Below, piece after piece: positions 42,163-51,113 of a stretch of 64,000 nucleotides of DNA; the stretch's first letter is position 1, and the number at the start of each line of letters is the position of its first letter. Below the pieces are notes generated by a model. That model saw only the letters and a program-made list of their open reading frames with translations, was not told the DNA's origin and did no database searches. This DNA is from Sphaerisporangium krabiense. GTDB lineage: Bacteria; Actinomycetota; Actinomycetes; Streptosporangiales; Streptosporangiaceae. The translations under genes were made by a program, and so were the position numbers. The stretch spans positions 3,131,501 through 3,195,500 of the forward strand of contig NZ_JACHBR010000001.1 of NCBI RefSeq assembly GCF_014200435.1, given 5' to 3'.

Positions 42163-43171
42163 CGTGCCGGCCGGTGTACTGGTCGCCGTCACCGTGCCGG
42201 TCGCTGGGCCGGTCGCTGGGCCGGTCGCTGGGATGGTCGCCGAACACGGCTTCGCGCAGCAGTGCCATGCGGCGTTCGACCTCGGCCGCGGTCTCGTCGT
42301 CGAGCACGTGGGAGACCGGGCCGCGCATCGCCGCCGAGCGCAGCACCCCCTGCTTGACCAGCAGGTGCTTCTCGACCGCGACGTAGCTGTCCAGGCTGTG
42401 CTGCAGGGACACGATGAGCGCGAGCGGCCCGGCGATGCGGTACGCCCGCGCGTCATCGCCCGCACGCAGCGCCCGCCACAACGCGGCCAGCGCCCACACG
42501 AGGTCGCCCGCGGGCATCGTGCCCACGGCCCCCCTGCGGAAGCCGTCGATCAGGTACAGGCCGCCCGTGCCCTCGAACACCTTGGCCCGGCCTCCGGTGG
42601 CCGCCATCAGCTCGGTCATGCGCGGCGCCACCGGCGGCGCCTCCGGCTTGTACATCACCCGGTCGCCGAGCTCCTGATGCAGGCGCCGTTGCAGGTCGAT
42701 GGACAGCGGCGTGCCGACGTACCCGCTGGCGTCCTGGACGATCAGCGGCACGCTCACCGTCCCCGCGATGGCCATGAAGTACCGCATCAGCTCGTCGTCG
42801 GTGGCCCGGACCAGCCCCGGCGGGGTGGCCATCACCGCGTCGGCGCCCATCTCGGCGGCGTGCGCGGCGTGCCGGACCGCCACCGTCGTCGACTCCGCCC
42901 CGACGCTCACCACCGAGGCGCCGCGCCCGCGCGCCAGCTTGCAGGTCAGCGTCACCATCTCGTCCCGCTCCTCGGAGGACAGCCGCAGGACCTCGCTGAC
43001 CATGGCGAACACGACGCCGTCCGCGCCGTTGGCGAAGAGCCAGTCGAACTGGGCCTCGAGCTGCGCGGGGTCGACGCTCCCGTCCTCGGTGAAAGGGGTC
43101 TGGAACACGGCGAGCACGCCGGCGACCGGCGCGACGGGACGCGGCGTGGGTGGGGTGAACTCGGGCTGCAC
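42155..43171 (-). CDS. Dihydrodipicolinate synthase/N-acetylneuraminate lyase family protein
   Basis: A 338-aa TIM-barrel aldolase-type protein: PVAGVLAVFQTPFTEDGSVD, NGADGVVFAMVSEVLRLS, MGADAVMATPPG, and VMYKPEA with the candidate Schiff-base Lys. The usual bridging Tyr is likely in DASGYVG. It probably splits or forms a 2-keto acid such as a dehydrated sugar acid. The C-terminus carries an SDRP repeat produced by a 12-bp tandem repeat. ATG at 43171. Confidence 0.85.
   Translation of the reverse strand: MQPEFTPPTPRPVAPVAGVLAVFQTPFTEDGSVDPAQLEAQFDWLFANGADGVVFAMVSEVLRLSSEERDEMVTLTCKLARGRGASVVSVGAESTTVAVRHAAHAAEMGADAVMATPPGLVRATDDELMRYFMAIAGTVSVPLIVQDASGYVGTPLSIDLQRRLHQELGDRVMYKPEAPPVAPRMTELMAATGGRAKVFEGTGGLYLIDGFRRGAVGTMPAGDLVWALAALWRALRAGDDARAYRIAGPLALIVSLQHSLDSYVAVEKHLLVKQGVLRSAAMRGPVSHVLDDETAAEVERRMALLREAVFGDHPSDRPSDRPSDRHGDGDQYTGRHGD
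42197..42232. repeat. 12-bp tandem repeat inside the aldolase gene
   Basis: Three perfect copies of CCGGTCGCTGGG, followed by a decayed fourth, encode the SDRP repeats at the C-terminus of the DapA-like protein. Copy number may vary between strains. Confidence 0.85.
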
Positions 43172-43358
43172 GTCTTCCCCTGTCTGGAACGGGCCGTGAT
43201 GGCCGGGTTGTTCAGCCCGCCGGACGGGCGGGGCCGAGCAGGGACGGCGCGTCCCTGCCGCAGATCTGGTCGATGGCCTCGCCGGCGCGCGCCCCGCACA
43301 GGCCGCCCACCGTGCGCTCCACGGTCGGGAACGGTGCGCACGTCCACGGCCACCCGGG

Positions 43359-44120
43359 TCACGGCGCGTCCCGCCCGCCGGAGCCCACCCGGTGCGCCAC
43401 CTCGGTCAGCGCGGCGATCAGCTCGTCCAGCCGCTCGTCGATGCGCGCGGTGGGCCCGCTGACGCTCAGCGCGTGCGAGTACTGGCCGCGGTCGTCGCGG
43501 ATCGGCACGCCGACGCACTTCAGTCCGATCTCCGACTCCTCGTCGTCGAGCGCGTACCCGCGTTCCCGTACGGCGGCGAGGTCGGCGAGCACGTCGTGCG
43601 GCTCGGTGCGGGTGAACCGCGTGCGGCGCACCGGGGGCCGGGTGCGCATCAGGTGCTCCACGGCCCGCTCGGGCAGGTGGGCGAGGACGCACTTGCCGAG
43701 GCTGGAGACGAACCAGTCGTCGCGGTCGCCGACGCTGGCGCCGCGCCGGATCGACCTGCCGCTCTCCAGCGCCTCGATGATGACGATCTCGCCGCCCTCG
43801 TGGAGGGCGAGGTTGACGGTCTCGTCGAAGCGGGCCAGCAGCTCGCGCATGTGCGGCAGCACCCGGGCGCGCAGCGGGCGCGCGGTGCGCGCGGCCTGCC
43901 CGACCGTGATCAGCCGCACGCCGAGCGTGTAGGCGCGGGTCTGCTCGTCGCGCTCCAGCCAGCCGTGCTCGACGAGCCGCCGCAGGTACCGGGTGGCCGT
44001 CGAGGGGTCGATGCCGCAGGCGGCCGACACCTCCGACAGGCTCTGCCGGGGAGCGTCCACGAAGGACTCCACGATGGCGATCAGCCTGTCGCTCGACTTG
44101 GCCGACACCGTACTTCTCAT
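43359..44120 (-). CDS. IclR family transcriptional regulator
   Basis: A 253-aa regulator with an N-terminal winged helix (RLIAIVESFVDAPRQSLSEVSAACGIDPSTATRYL in parts) and the IclR effector domain (GRSIRRGASVGDRDDWFVSSLGKCVLAHL, ERGYALDDEESEIGLKCVGVPI, ALSVSGPTARI). ATG at 44120 overlaps the ATPase stop (ATGA), so it is in the importer operon. Its ligand is probably the imported compound or a metabolite of it. The palindrome at 49559-49577 is its likely site. Confidence 0.9.
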   Translation of the reverse strand: MRSTVSAKSSDRLIAIVESFVDAPRQSLSEVSAACGIDPSTATRYLRRLVEHGWLERDEQTRAYTLGVRLITVGQAARTARPLRARVLPHMRELLARFDETVNLALHEGGEIVIIEALESGRSIRRGASVGDRDDWFVSSLGKCVLAHLPERAVEHLMRTRPPVRRTRFTRTEPHDVLADLAAVRERGYALDDEESEIGLKCVGVPIRDDRGQYSHALSVSGPTARIDERLDELIAALTEVAHRVGSGGRDAP

Positions 44121-45094
44121 CCGTTCACCCCTGGGTAGTGGCAGGCCACGAAGGCCGGGGGCGATCCGGCCCCTTGTAGCGGCGGGTCCTGAGTGGCGCA
44201 CAGATCCCGACCGGCGCCGACCGGGCAGCGCGGCAGGAAACGGCAGCCGCCGGCCGCGACGGCCTCCGTGACCGGGGCGGCGCCGCTCGCGCGGGCGCGT
44301 CGCCGCGCGGGGTCGGCCACCGGGACGGCGTCCAGGAGCAGTCTGGTGTACGGGTGCCGGGGGGCGGAGAAGAAGACCTCGCGCGGCGCCTCCTCGACGA
44401 TCCGGCCCCGGTACATGACGCCGACGCGCCGGGCCATGTACCGGACGATGCCGAGGTCGTGCGAGATGAACAGGTACGTGAGGCCCAGCTCGCGCTGCAG
44501 TCCGGACAGCAGGTTGAGGATCTGCGCGCGCACCGAGACGTCCAGCGCCGAGACGGCCTCGTCCAGCACGACGAAGTCCGGGCGCAGGGCCAGCGCGCGG
44601 GCGATCGCCACGCGCTGCGCCTGGCCGCCCGACAGCTCGCGGGGCCGCCGCCCGCCCACGCCCGCGGGCAGTTGCACCAGGTCGAGCAGCTCGGCGACGC
44701 GGGCCTCACGCTCCCGTGCGGTGCCCGCGCCGTGGGCGCGCAGCGGGGCCGCCACGATGTCGCGGACCGTCTGCCTGCGGTTGAGCGACCCGTGCGGGTC
44801 CTGGAAGACGACCTGCACCCGGGCGCGCAGGCGCCGCAGGCTCCCCGGCGGCAGCGCGCCCACGTCCCGGCCGTCGAACAGCACCGTGCCCGCGTCCGGC
44901 TCGGTCAGCCGCAGCACGCAGCGGCCCAGCGTGGACTTCCCCGAGCCGGACTCGCCGACCAGGCCGTAGGTCTCGCCGCGCGGCACGGAGAGCGACACGC
45001 CGTCGACGGCCCGCGTCCTGCCGCCCTCGGGCGCGGGGAAGGTCTTCACCAGGCCGCGCACGTCGAGCAGCGGCGCGACGGTCGAATCAGGCAT
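44117..45094 (-). CDS. Oligopeptide/dipeptide-type ABC transporter ATPase (DppF-like)
   Basis: A 325-aa ATPase with Walker A GESGSGKST, signature LSGGQAQRVAIARAL, Walker B VVLDEAVSALD, and the C-terminal oligopeptide-transporter extension with Cys-rich CRFLPRCPVGAGRDLC. It pairs with the following ATPase (8-bp overlap) to drive the importer. The Walker B end has DEAVSALD rather than DEPTSALD, a common change in this group. Confidence 0.93.
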   Translation of the reverse strand: MPDSTVAPLLDVRGLVKTFPAPEGGRTRAVDGVSLSVPRGETYGLVGESGSGKSTLGRCVLRLTEPDAGTVLFDGRDVGALPPGSLRRLRARVQVVFQDPHGSLNRRQTVRDIVAAPLRAHGAGTAREREARVAELLDLVQLPAGVGGRRPRELSGGQAQRVAIARALALRPDFVVLDEAVSALDVSVRAQILNLLSGLQRELGLTYLFISHDLGIVRYMARRVGVMYRGRIVEEAPREVFFSAPRHPYTRLLLDAVPVADPARRRARASGAAPVTEAVAAGGCRFLPRCPVGAGRDLCATQDPPLQGAGSPPAFVACHYPGVNG

Positions 45095-46136
45095 CGGCGG
45101 CCTCGGCTTCCTCCGCGCGGACGCACCGCACCAGCGCGTCGCCGACCTGCCGCAACGCCACGGGTTCGCCGCAGCGGTCCACCGCCAGGGGGCAGCGCGG
45201 GCGGAAGTCGCAGCTCTGGTGGAGCGACTCGGGCGGCGGTGGCTGGCCGGGGATCGCCGGGATGGGCACGTCGAGCGGGGTGGTCAGGTCGACGGTCGCC
45301 GCCAGCAGGGCCCGGCCGTACGGGTGGCGCGGGCCCGCGTACAGCCGGTCGGTGGCGGCGCGCTCGACCACCCGCCCCGCGTACATGACGGCGATCTCGT
45401 CGCAGAACCCGGCCGCGACGCCGAGGTCGTGGGTGATGAGGACGGCGGCCAGCCCGCGTTCCCGGCAGATGCGGTCGATCAGGTCGAGCACCTGGGCCTG
45501 GGTGGTGACGTCCAGGGCGGTGGTGGGCTCGTCGCAGAGCAGTACGTCCGGCTCGCCCCCCAGCGCCATCGCGATCACGACCCGCTGGCGCATCCCGCCG
45601 GACAGCTCGTGCGGGTAGGCCCCGGCCCTGTGCCGCGGCACGCCGACCTCGGCGAGCAGGTCGCCGGCCCGCCCGGCCGCCCGGGCGCGGCCCACGTCGT
45701 GGTGCAGGCGGATGGCCTCGACGATCTGCGCGCCGACGGTCATCAGAGGATTGAGCGACGTCCCGGGGTCCTGGTAGATCATCGACACGCGGCGGCCCCG
45801 CACCCGGTCGAGTCGCCGCCGGCTCAGCCGCAGCAGGTCCGTGCCGCCGAGCACGACCTCGCCTCCGGCGACCCGGACGGGCGGCCGCAGCAGCCCCATC
45901 ACGGCCAGCGCGGTGAGCGTCTTGCCGCACCCCGATTCGCCGACGACGCCCAGCCGGCGCCCGGCCGCCACGTCGAGGCTCACCCCCCGCACGACCGGCA
46001 CGCCGCCGGCCTCCACCCGCAGGTCCCGTACCTCCAGCACCGGCGCGGCCGCCGCACCGCCCGCCGCACCGCCTGCCGTGCCGCTTGCCGAGCCGCCCGT
46101 CACGCCATCCGCCGCGCCGCCCGTCACGCCGCTCAC
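45087..46136 (-). CDS. Oligopeptide/dipeptide-type ABC transporter ATPase (DppD-like)
   Basis: A 349-aa ATPase: Walker A GESGCGKTL, signature LSGGMRQRVVIAMAL, Walker B VLLCDEPTTALD, and the C-terminal CDFRPRCPLAVDRC zinc-like extension. An unusual Gly/Ala/Thr-rich N-terminal tail of about 30 residues (GVTGGAADGVTGGSAS) comes from a short DNA repeat near 46080-46130; a start further in would remove it. GTG at 46136 overlaps the permease stop. Confidence 0.9.
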   Translation of the reverse strand: MSGVTGGAADGVTGGSASGTAGGAAGGAAAAPVLEVRDLRVEAGGVPVVRGVSLDVAAGRRLGVVGESGCGKTLTALAVMGLLRPPVRVAGGEVVLGGTDLLRLSRRRLDRVRGRRVSMIYQDPGTSLNPLMTVGAQIVEAIRLHHDVGRARAAGRAGDLLAEVGVPRHRAGAYPHELSGGMRQRVVIAMALGGEPDVLLCDEPTTALDVTTQAQVLDLIDRICRERGLAAVLITHDLGVAAGFCDEIAVMYAGRVVERAATDRLYAGPRHPYGRALLAATVDLTTPLDVPIPAIPGQPPPPESLHQSCDFRPRCPLAVDRCGEPVALRQVGDALVRCVRAEEAEAADA

Positions 46137-46972
46137 CGCGCCGCCCGCCGGGCCGCGCCGCCGAGCCGGTCGGCCGCGAGGTTGAGGCACAGGATCGTGG
46201 CCAGGATCGCCACCGCCGGGCACACCGCGTACTTCGGGTCGCTGTAGAGATAGCCGTACCCCTGTTGCAGCAGCACCCCCCACGACATGGCCGGCGGCTG
46301 CACGCCGAGGCCCACGAAGCTCAGGCTCGCCTCCAGGATCATCGCGCTCGCCGCGTTGATCACCGCCTGGCTCGCCAGCGCGGGCGCGGTGTTCGGCAGC
46401 ACCTCCCGCAGCATCAGCCGCAGCGGCCCCGCGCCGTACGCGACGCCCGCCGTGTAGTAGTCCAGGGTCATCTCGCCGAGGACGACCGCCCGCGCCATGC
46501 GCGCCGACGACGGGGCCAGCAGCAGCCCGGTGATGACGATCAACGACGTCAGCGACGCCCCGAACGCGGCCACGCACACCAGCGCGAACAGGATCTGCGG
46601 CCCGGCCATCGCCATGTCGGCCCCGCGCATCAGCAGTTCGTCCGCCACGCCGCCGCGCCGCGCGGCCAGCACCCCCCACGACGTGCCGAGCGCGAACGCG
46701 ATCGCGACGCCGCCCGCGGCCACGGCCAGCGAGAGCCGCCCGCCGTACAGCAGCCGGGCCAGCATGTCGCGGCCCAGCTCGTCGGTGCCGAGCCAGTGCG
46801 TCCCGCCCGGCGGCGCGAAGCTCGCGGCCGGGTCGGTGAGGTTCGGGTCGAGGCCGAGCACCCACGGCCCCGCGACGCAGGCGGCGGCGATGAGCGCCAC
46901 GGCGACCAGACCCGCCGGGGGGAGCGCGGCCCGGGTCCGCGCGGGGAGCGCCAGGGCGCGGCCGCTAGGCAC
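46133..46972 (-). CDS. ABC transporter permease (DppC-like)
   Basis: A 279-aa permease with six predicted helices. HWLGTDELGRDMLARLLYGGRLSLAVA is the hallmark of the DppC/OppC family, and EVLPNTAPALASQAVINAASAMILEASLSFVGLG contains the EAA loop. GTG at 46972 overlaps the end of the other permease by 8 bp. Confidence 0.92.
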   Translation of the reverse strand: MPSGRALALPARTRAALPPAGLVAVALIAAACVAGPWVLGLDPNLTDPAASFAPPGGTHWLGTDELGRDMLARLLYGGRLSLAVAAGGVAIAFALGTSWGVLAARRGGVADELLMRGADMAMAGPQILFALVCVAAFGASLTSLIVITGLLLAPSSARMARAVVLGEMTLDYYTAGVAYGAGPLRLMLREVLPNTAPALASQAVINAASAMILEASLSFVGLGVQPPAMSWGVLLQQGYGYLYSDPKYAVCPAVAILATILCLNLAADRLGGAARRAAR

Positions 46973-47921
46973 GACGGCTCCGCGTCCGCGGGTCGAGCGC
47001 CCACACGGCCAGGTCCACGGCCAGCGAGACCCCGATGAACAGGGCGCTGACCAGCAGGACCACCGACTGCAGCACCGCGTAGTCACGCTGGAACGCCGAC
47101 TCCACCGACAGCGAGCCGAGGCCGGAGAAGCCGAACGTGTACTCCACGATCACGCTGCCTCCCAAGGTGTATCCGACGATGAGGCCGAGCATCGTCAGGC
47201 TCGGCAGCGCGGCGTTGCGCAGCGCGTGCCGGACGACGACCACCCGGCGCGGCGCGCCCTTGCCCTCGGCGGTGCGCGCGTACGCCGACGCCAGCGCCGT
47301 GATCAGCTCGCCGCGCAGGTACCGCAGCACCAGCGGCGCCGCGACCGCCGACAGCGAGACCGCGGGCAGCGCCAGGCTCGCGAGGTTGCCCCCGACGCTC
47401 TCCGACAGCGGCACGAAGCCGCGGGCCGGCAGCCAGCGCAGGGTCACGCTGAAGGCCAGGATGAGCAGGATGCCCGCGACGAACGGAGGGAACGCCATGC
47501 CCGCCGAGGCGAGCGCGCCGATCAGGCGGTCCGCCCAGCCGTCCGGGCGGACCGCGGCGGCGATCGCGGCCGGCGTCGCGACCGCCACCGACAGGGCCAC
47601 CGCCAGCACGGTCAGCTCCAGCGTCGGCCCGAGCCGTGCCGCGATCAGGTCGGACACCGGCATGCGGTTGAAGTAGGAGTCGCCGAGGTCGCCCCTCAGC
47701 ATGCCCGAGACCCAGGCGAGGTACTGCGTGACCAGCGGACGGTCGAGCCCGGCCGCGGCGCGCAGCCGGTCGATGGCCGCCTGGTCGAAGCCCTGCGCGG
47801 CGCCCAGCCGGGCGGTCACGGGGTCGCCGGGCAGCGCCCGCAGCACCGCGAAGATGACCACCGACAGACCGGCGAGCATGCCGGCGCTGATCAGCACACG
47901 CCGCACCACGTACCGCACCAC
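46965..47921 (-). CDS. ABC transporter permease (DppB-like)
   Basis: A 318-aa permease starting VRYVVRRVLISAGMLAGLSVVIF, with DSYFNRMPVSDLIAARLGPTLELT and a C-terminal EAA-type loop (VRHALRNAALPSLTMLGLIVGYTLGGSVIVEYTF in parts), as in DppB/OppB. It follows the binding-protein gene by 42 bp. Confidence 0.93.
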   Translation of the reverse strand: MVRYVVRRVLISAGMLAGLSVVIFAVLRALPGDPVTARLGAAQGFDQAAIDRLRAAAGLDRPLVTQYLAWVSGMLRGDLGDSYFNRMPVSDLIAARLGPTLELTVLAVALSVAVATPAAIAAAVRPDGWADRLIGALASAGMAFPPFVAGILLILAFSVTLRWLPARGFVPLSESVGGNLASLALPAVSLSAVAAPLVLRYLRGELITALASAYARTAEGKGAPRRVVVVRHALRNAALPSLTMLGLIVGYTLGGSVIVEYTFGFSGLGSLSVESAFQRDYAVLQSVVLLVSALFIGVSLAVDLAVWALDPRTRSRRA

Positions 47922-47963
47922 GTCACCTCCGATCGGGTCGCCTCAGCGGGCGCGGTGGGCGTG

Positions 47964-49511
47964 TCACCCGGCGAATCCGGCGCTCTCCAGGTGCGGGTTG
48001 CCCGCGCCGTCCACCCACAGGCCCGTCACCGTCCGTTTGGCGGCGGTCAGCGTGGCGAACTGGAGCGGCACGTAGATGGGCACCTGCCGGTTGACGATCT
48101 CCTGCATCTGGTGCCAGATCGCCCGGCGTTCGGCGTCGTCGGCCGTGGCCAGCGCCTTCTCGTAGAGCGCGTCGAAGCCGGCGTTGTTCCAGTTGCACTC
48201 GCAGCGGCCCTTGAGCAGGAACAGGAACTCGTTGGCGGGGTCGGCGGGGAAGGACTGGAAGTTCGGGATGATCATGCCGGGGAACTTCTTGCCCGCCGGG
48301 TAGAACTTCGCGGCCCAGGCGGCGATGTCGGTGTTCTCGATCTGCAGGTTGATGCCGATCTTCTTCAGGCTGGCCTGGAGGATCTGCCCGCTGATGTTCC
48401 ACTCCGGGTACTGCCCGGCGACGCCCCACCACGTCAGCGTGCTGCCCTGCGTGATGCCCGCCTCGGCGAACAGCGCCTTGGCCTTGTCGAGGTCGTAGGT
48501 GTAGTCGGTGAGCGCGCCGCCATGGTCCGGGCTGTTGCGCGGCAGCGGGTTGTTGGTCGTCGAGACGATGCCCTGCCCGAAGTAGGCGGCCTTGAGGTTC
48601 GCCGCCTGGTCGATGGCGTACGCGAGCGCCTGGCGGGCCTTCGGGTCGTCGAACGGCGGCGAGGTCGTGTCCACCTCCCAGCTCACGTACTGGCCGATCA
48701 CCGCGGGCCGCACCACGGCCAGCCGCGGATCGTTCTCGATGGACGAGACCTGGGAGAGCGGGACCGACCACAGCACGTCCAGGTCCCCGGCCCGCAGCGC
48801 GGTGACCGCGGACGACGAGTCGGCGGCTTTGACGATCTTGATGCCGTCGAGCGGCGGCTTGGTCCCGAAGTAGCCGGGGTTGCGCTCCAGCACCAGGTGG
48901 TCGTTCGGGACGTACTCCTTGACCTTGAACGGGCCGGTGACGGCCGGGTCCTTGTCCATCGCCGCGAGCGCGCCGGTGTCGACGATCTTCACCATCTGGA
49001 TCGAGGAGGGGAACAGCGCGTTCGGCTTCTTCAGGGTGAAGACCACCGAGTCACCGGAGCCGGGCTCGACCGTCGCGATCGGGGCCACGTTGTTCTTGAG
49101 CTGGGTCGCGGTGCCGGGGTCCTTGTAGTACTCGATCGTCGAGACGACGTCGGCGGCGGTGAGCGCCTTGCCGTTGGAGAACTTCACCCCCGGCCGCAGC
49201 GTGAACGTCCAGACCTTCTGGCTTGCGTCGGCCTTCCAGCTCGCCGCGAGATCCGGCTCCAGCCGCTCGTTCCTGTCCACCTTGACCAGCCCGTTCCACA
49301 TCAGCGGAAACAGAGCCTCCTGCCAGGCGTTCTCCTTGGTCACCGGATTGAGCCCGGTCAGCCCCTGCGCCGCCGCGATCGTCAGCACACCCCCCACCCG
49401 CGGCCCCCCCGAAACCGCCCGCGACCCCGCCGTCCCCCCACCCGCCCCACCACACGCACTCACGCCGACCAGGCATAAGACTCCCGCGACGACCAGACTC
49501 CCTCGCCCCAT
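47964..49511 (-). CDS. Family 5 extracellular solute-binding lipoprotein (DppA/OppA-like)
   Basis: A 515-aa binding protein. A lipobox-type signal (LCLVGVSACGG) anchors it to the membrane. The mature part shows the SBP_bac_5 signatures LTGLNPVTKENAWQEALFPLMW, ASWKADASQKVWTFTLRPGVKFSNGKALTAADVV in parts, and VRQALAYAIDQ-type KARQALAYAIDQAANL. Family members bind peptides, but also sugars, glycosides and nickel. Given the downstream deacetylase, aldolase and dehydratase, an N-acetylated sugar or sugar-peptide is my inference. ATG at 49511 follows GGAGGAGG. Confidence 0.93.
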   Translation of the reverse strand: MGRGSLVVAGVLCLVGVSACGGAGGGTAGSRAVSGGPRVGGVLTIAAAQGLTGLNPVTKENAWQEALFPLMWNGLVKVDRNERLEPDLAASWKADASQKVWTFTLRPGVKFSNGKALTAADVVSTIEYYKDPGTATQLKNNVAPIATVEPGSGDSVVFTLKKPNALFPSSIQMVKIVDTGALAAMDKDPAVTGPFKVKEYVPNDHLVLERNPGYFGTKPPLDGIKIVKAADSSSAVTALRAGDLDVLWSVPLSQVSSIENDPRLAVVRPAVIGQYVSWEVDTTSPPFDDPKARQALAYAIDQAANLKAAYFGQGIVSTTNNPLPRNSPDHGGALTDYTYDLDKAKALFAEAGITQGSTLTWWGVAGQYPEWNISGQILQASLKKIGINLQIENTDIAAWAAKFYPAGKKFPGMIIPNFQSFPADPANEFLFLLKGRCECNWNNAGFDALYEKALATADDAERRAIWHQMQEIVNRQVPIYVPLQFATLTAAKRTVTGLWVDGAGNPHLESAGFAG

Positions 49512-49558
49512 CCCGAGGCCCTCCTCCAGTCACGCCGGCCCCCGCCACGGCTCCCAGC

Positions 49559-49577
49559 ATTTTCACTGAGTGAAAAT
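49559..49577. promoter_or_regulatory. Perfect 19-bp palindrome upstream of the importer operon
   Basis: ATTTTCACTGAGTGAAAAT has 9-bp perfect arms around a single G and lies 48 bp upstream of the binding-protein start. A partial further half site (TCACTCTCACTCA) follows. It is the likely binding site of the IclR protein of the operon. Confidence 0.7.
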
Positions 49578-49787
49578 CACTCTCACTCAATGCAAACAGC
49601 GCACGACACACCTCGTCAAGACTCGGGGTGGTCGCATCGTCAGCAGACAACTGGTGACGGGGCGTCGACGGCTACGGCACCTCGTGGTGCAAGCTGACGA
49701 ACCGCCAGTCCATATCGATGCAAGCGCTACACGAAACCCGTCGGATCCGAGGTGATCCGCGACTTCCGGCTCCCCGATATCTAGGTA

Positions 49788-50237
49788 TTACGGCGAACTG
49801 AACCAGTGCTTGGGCGGGTCGGTTTTCGGGTTGATGACGCGTAGTCGGCTCGCCGGGGTCGGGTCGATTCCCCGTAAGGTGATCAATCGCTGGCCGTCCG
49901 CCTCTTCCAGGGCCGTCAAGGCTGCCGGGAGTCCCGCGACGACCGTCGCGATCGCGACGGCCATGCCGGCCAACCCGGCGTGCTTGTGGGGATATTCGAT
50001 CCTGTGCAGACCTGAGGCTTTTATGGCCGCGACCTCGCGTGGGCGCTCCATTTGTTTGCCGTCGTTCGTCAGGATCGCTTCGAATCCCTTGGCCGCGGCG
50101 CGTGGATACAGGCTCTCGTCCCGCGTTCCCGACCAGCCCGGAAGATCGAGCAAATGGACGACTTCATGGTCCAGGATGAGGCTGATGAGCGTCTGACGGA
50201 GTGGCTTGAGGACGTTCTCATCCAGCAGCAGCCGCAC
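49788..50237 (-). CDS. DUF5615 PIN-like protein (toxin-like)
   Basis: A 149-aa Mut7-C/PIN-like protein of the DUF5615 type: VRLLLDENVLKPLRQTLI with the first acidic residue, DESLYPRAAAKGFEAILTND with the central acidic pair, and a C-terminal half of helices. PIN proteins are RNases and often toxins. GTG at 50237 overlaps the end of the partner gene by 20 bp. Confidence 0.75.
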   Translation of the reverse strand: MRLLLDENVLKPLRQTLISLILDHEVVHLLDLPGWSGTRDESLYPRAAAKGFEAILTNDGKQMERPREVAAIKASGLHRIEYPHKHAGLAGMAVAIATVVAGLPAALTALEEADGQRLITLRGIDPTPASRLRVINPKTDPPKHWFSSP

Positions 50238-50871
50238 GGGGCTCCCGGGAAGGCTCGTAACTGTCGACGTAGTCGGCGAAATCGGCGGCGTCCCTCGCGG
50301 CCGAGGCCGTGACGCCGGGGTAGTAGTCGGAAATCCGTTCGGCGGGGACGCCGTCACGCAGCAAGGCCGCGACCTCGTCGTACGGGATCCGCGTCCCCTC
50401 GATGACCGGGACTCCACCGCGGACGGCGGGATCCACGGTCACGTGCTCCCGTGGCTGAAGGAGGTCGGGGATGTGCCGGCCGTCGCGATAGAAGGGACGC
50501 AGCACGTCCACCATTTCGTGAATGACGATGTTCGCCGTGCGGTGCACGAGGTCGGTCGCCTGTTCCGGCTCCACCAGGTAAATGCTGCCTCCATCCGCCG
50601 CCAGCCGATAGGCGGACAGATGCTCACGTTCCCGCAGGCCATCGCGCAACGTGTCCAGCGCCCGCCTGATTCTCTGCAACGAGGCGTCCTGCCGGAGCTT
50701 GACGCAGGTCCGGAGCGCGACGACGTCCCTGAACGAATAAAGGATCGGGCGTACCTCGGAGAGCTCGGGCACCAGCACGGCTCCGTGGCGCGACGAAGCC
50801 TTCCGCCAGTGAGCGAGCTGGCGAAGCGTCGCACCGGACAGCGCCGCGGCGAGCGTTGGACTGTAGGACAT
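50218..50871 (-). CDS. DUF433 protein with N-terminal MerR-like helix-turn-helix (antitoxin-like)
   Basis: A 217-aa protein. The start (LAAALSGATLRQLAHWRK) is a MerR-like DNA-binding helix pair, and residues about 150-205 form a DUF433 domain (GGVPVIEGTRIPYDEVAALLRDGVPAERISDYYPGVT in parts). DUF433 proteins are the usual antitoxin partners of DUF5615 PIN proteins. ATG at 50871 has GGAGGCGG upstream. The order antitoxin then toxin with overlap fits a toxin-antitoxin operon. Confidence 0.8.
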   Translation of the reverse strand: MSYSPTLAAALSGATLRQLAHWRKASSRHGAVLVPELSEVRPILYSFRDVVALRTCVKLRQDASLQRIRRALDTLRDGLREREHLSAYRLAADGGSIYLVEPEQATDLVHRTANIVIHEMVDVLRPFYRDGRHIPDLLQPREHVTVDPAVRGGVPVIEGTRIPYDEVAALLRDGVPAERISDYYPGVTASAARDAADFADYVDSYEPSREPRAAAAG

Positions 50872-51113
50872 TCCGCCTCCTTCCCTCCTGCCGGAAGACA
50901 CGAACTACCGCGCCATCATCGCAAAGATCCCGACGATGTTCATGGTGTATCTCACACCGGTTCGCCGACCGCGCACATTTGATTAAGGCATGTAGAACGA
51001 TCCCGGTGAACCGGTACAGGTGCGCATATTGTTGTGGATCTCGTGATCCGGATCGCGGGGTAGTCGGCAGTGGCCACACCGAAACTCCGGATCGACACGT
51101 CCAGAGAAGCGTT

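Noticed and set aside
43172-43358. Short minus-strand frame ending in SLLGPARPAG
   Set aside because: Only 36 codons, no ribosome binding site and no family; may be chance coding bias.
46497-49478. 993-codon plus-strand open frame
   Set aside because: Antisense of three ABC-transporter genes; a GC-rich codon-position artefact.
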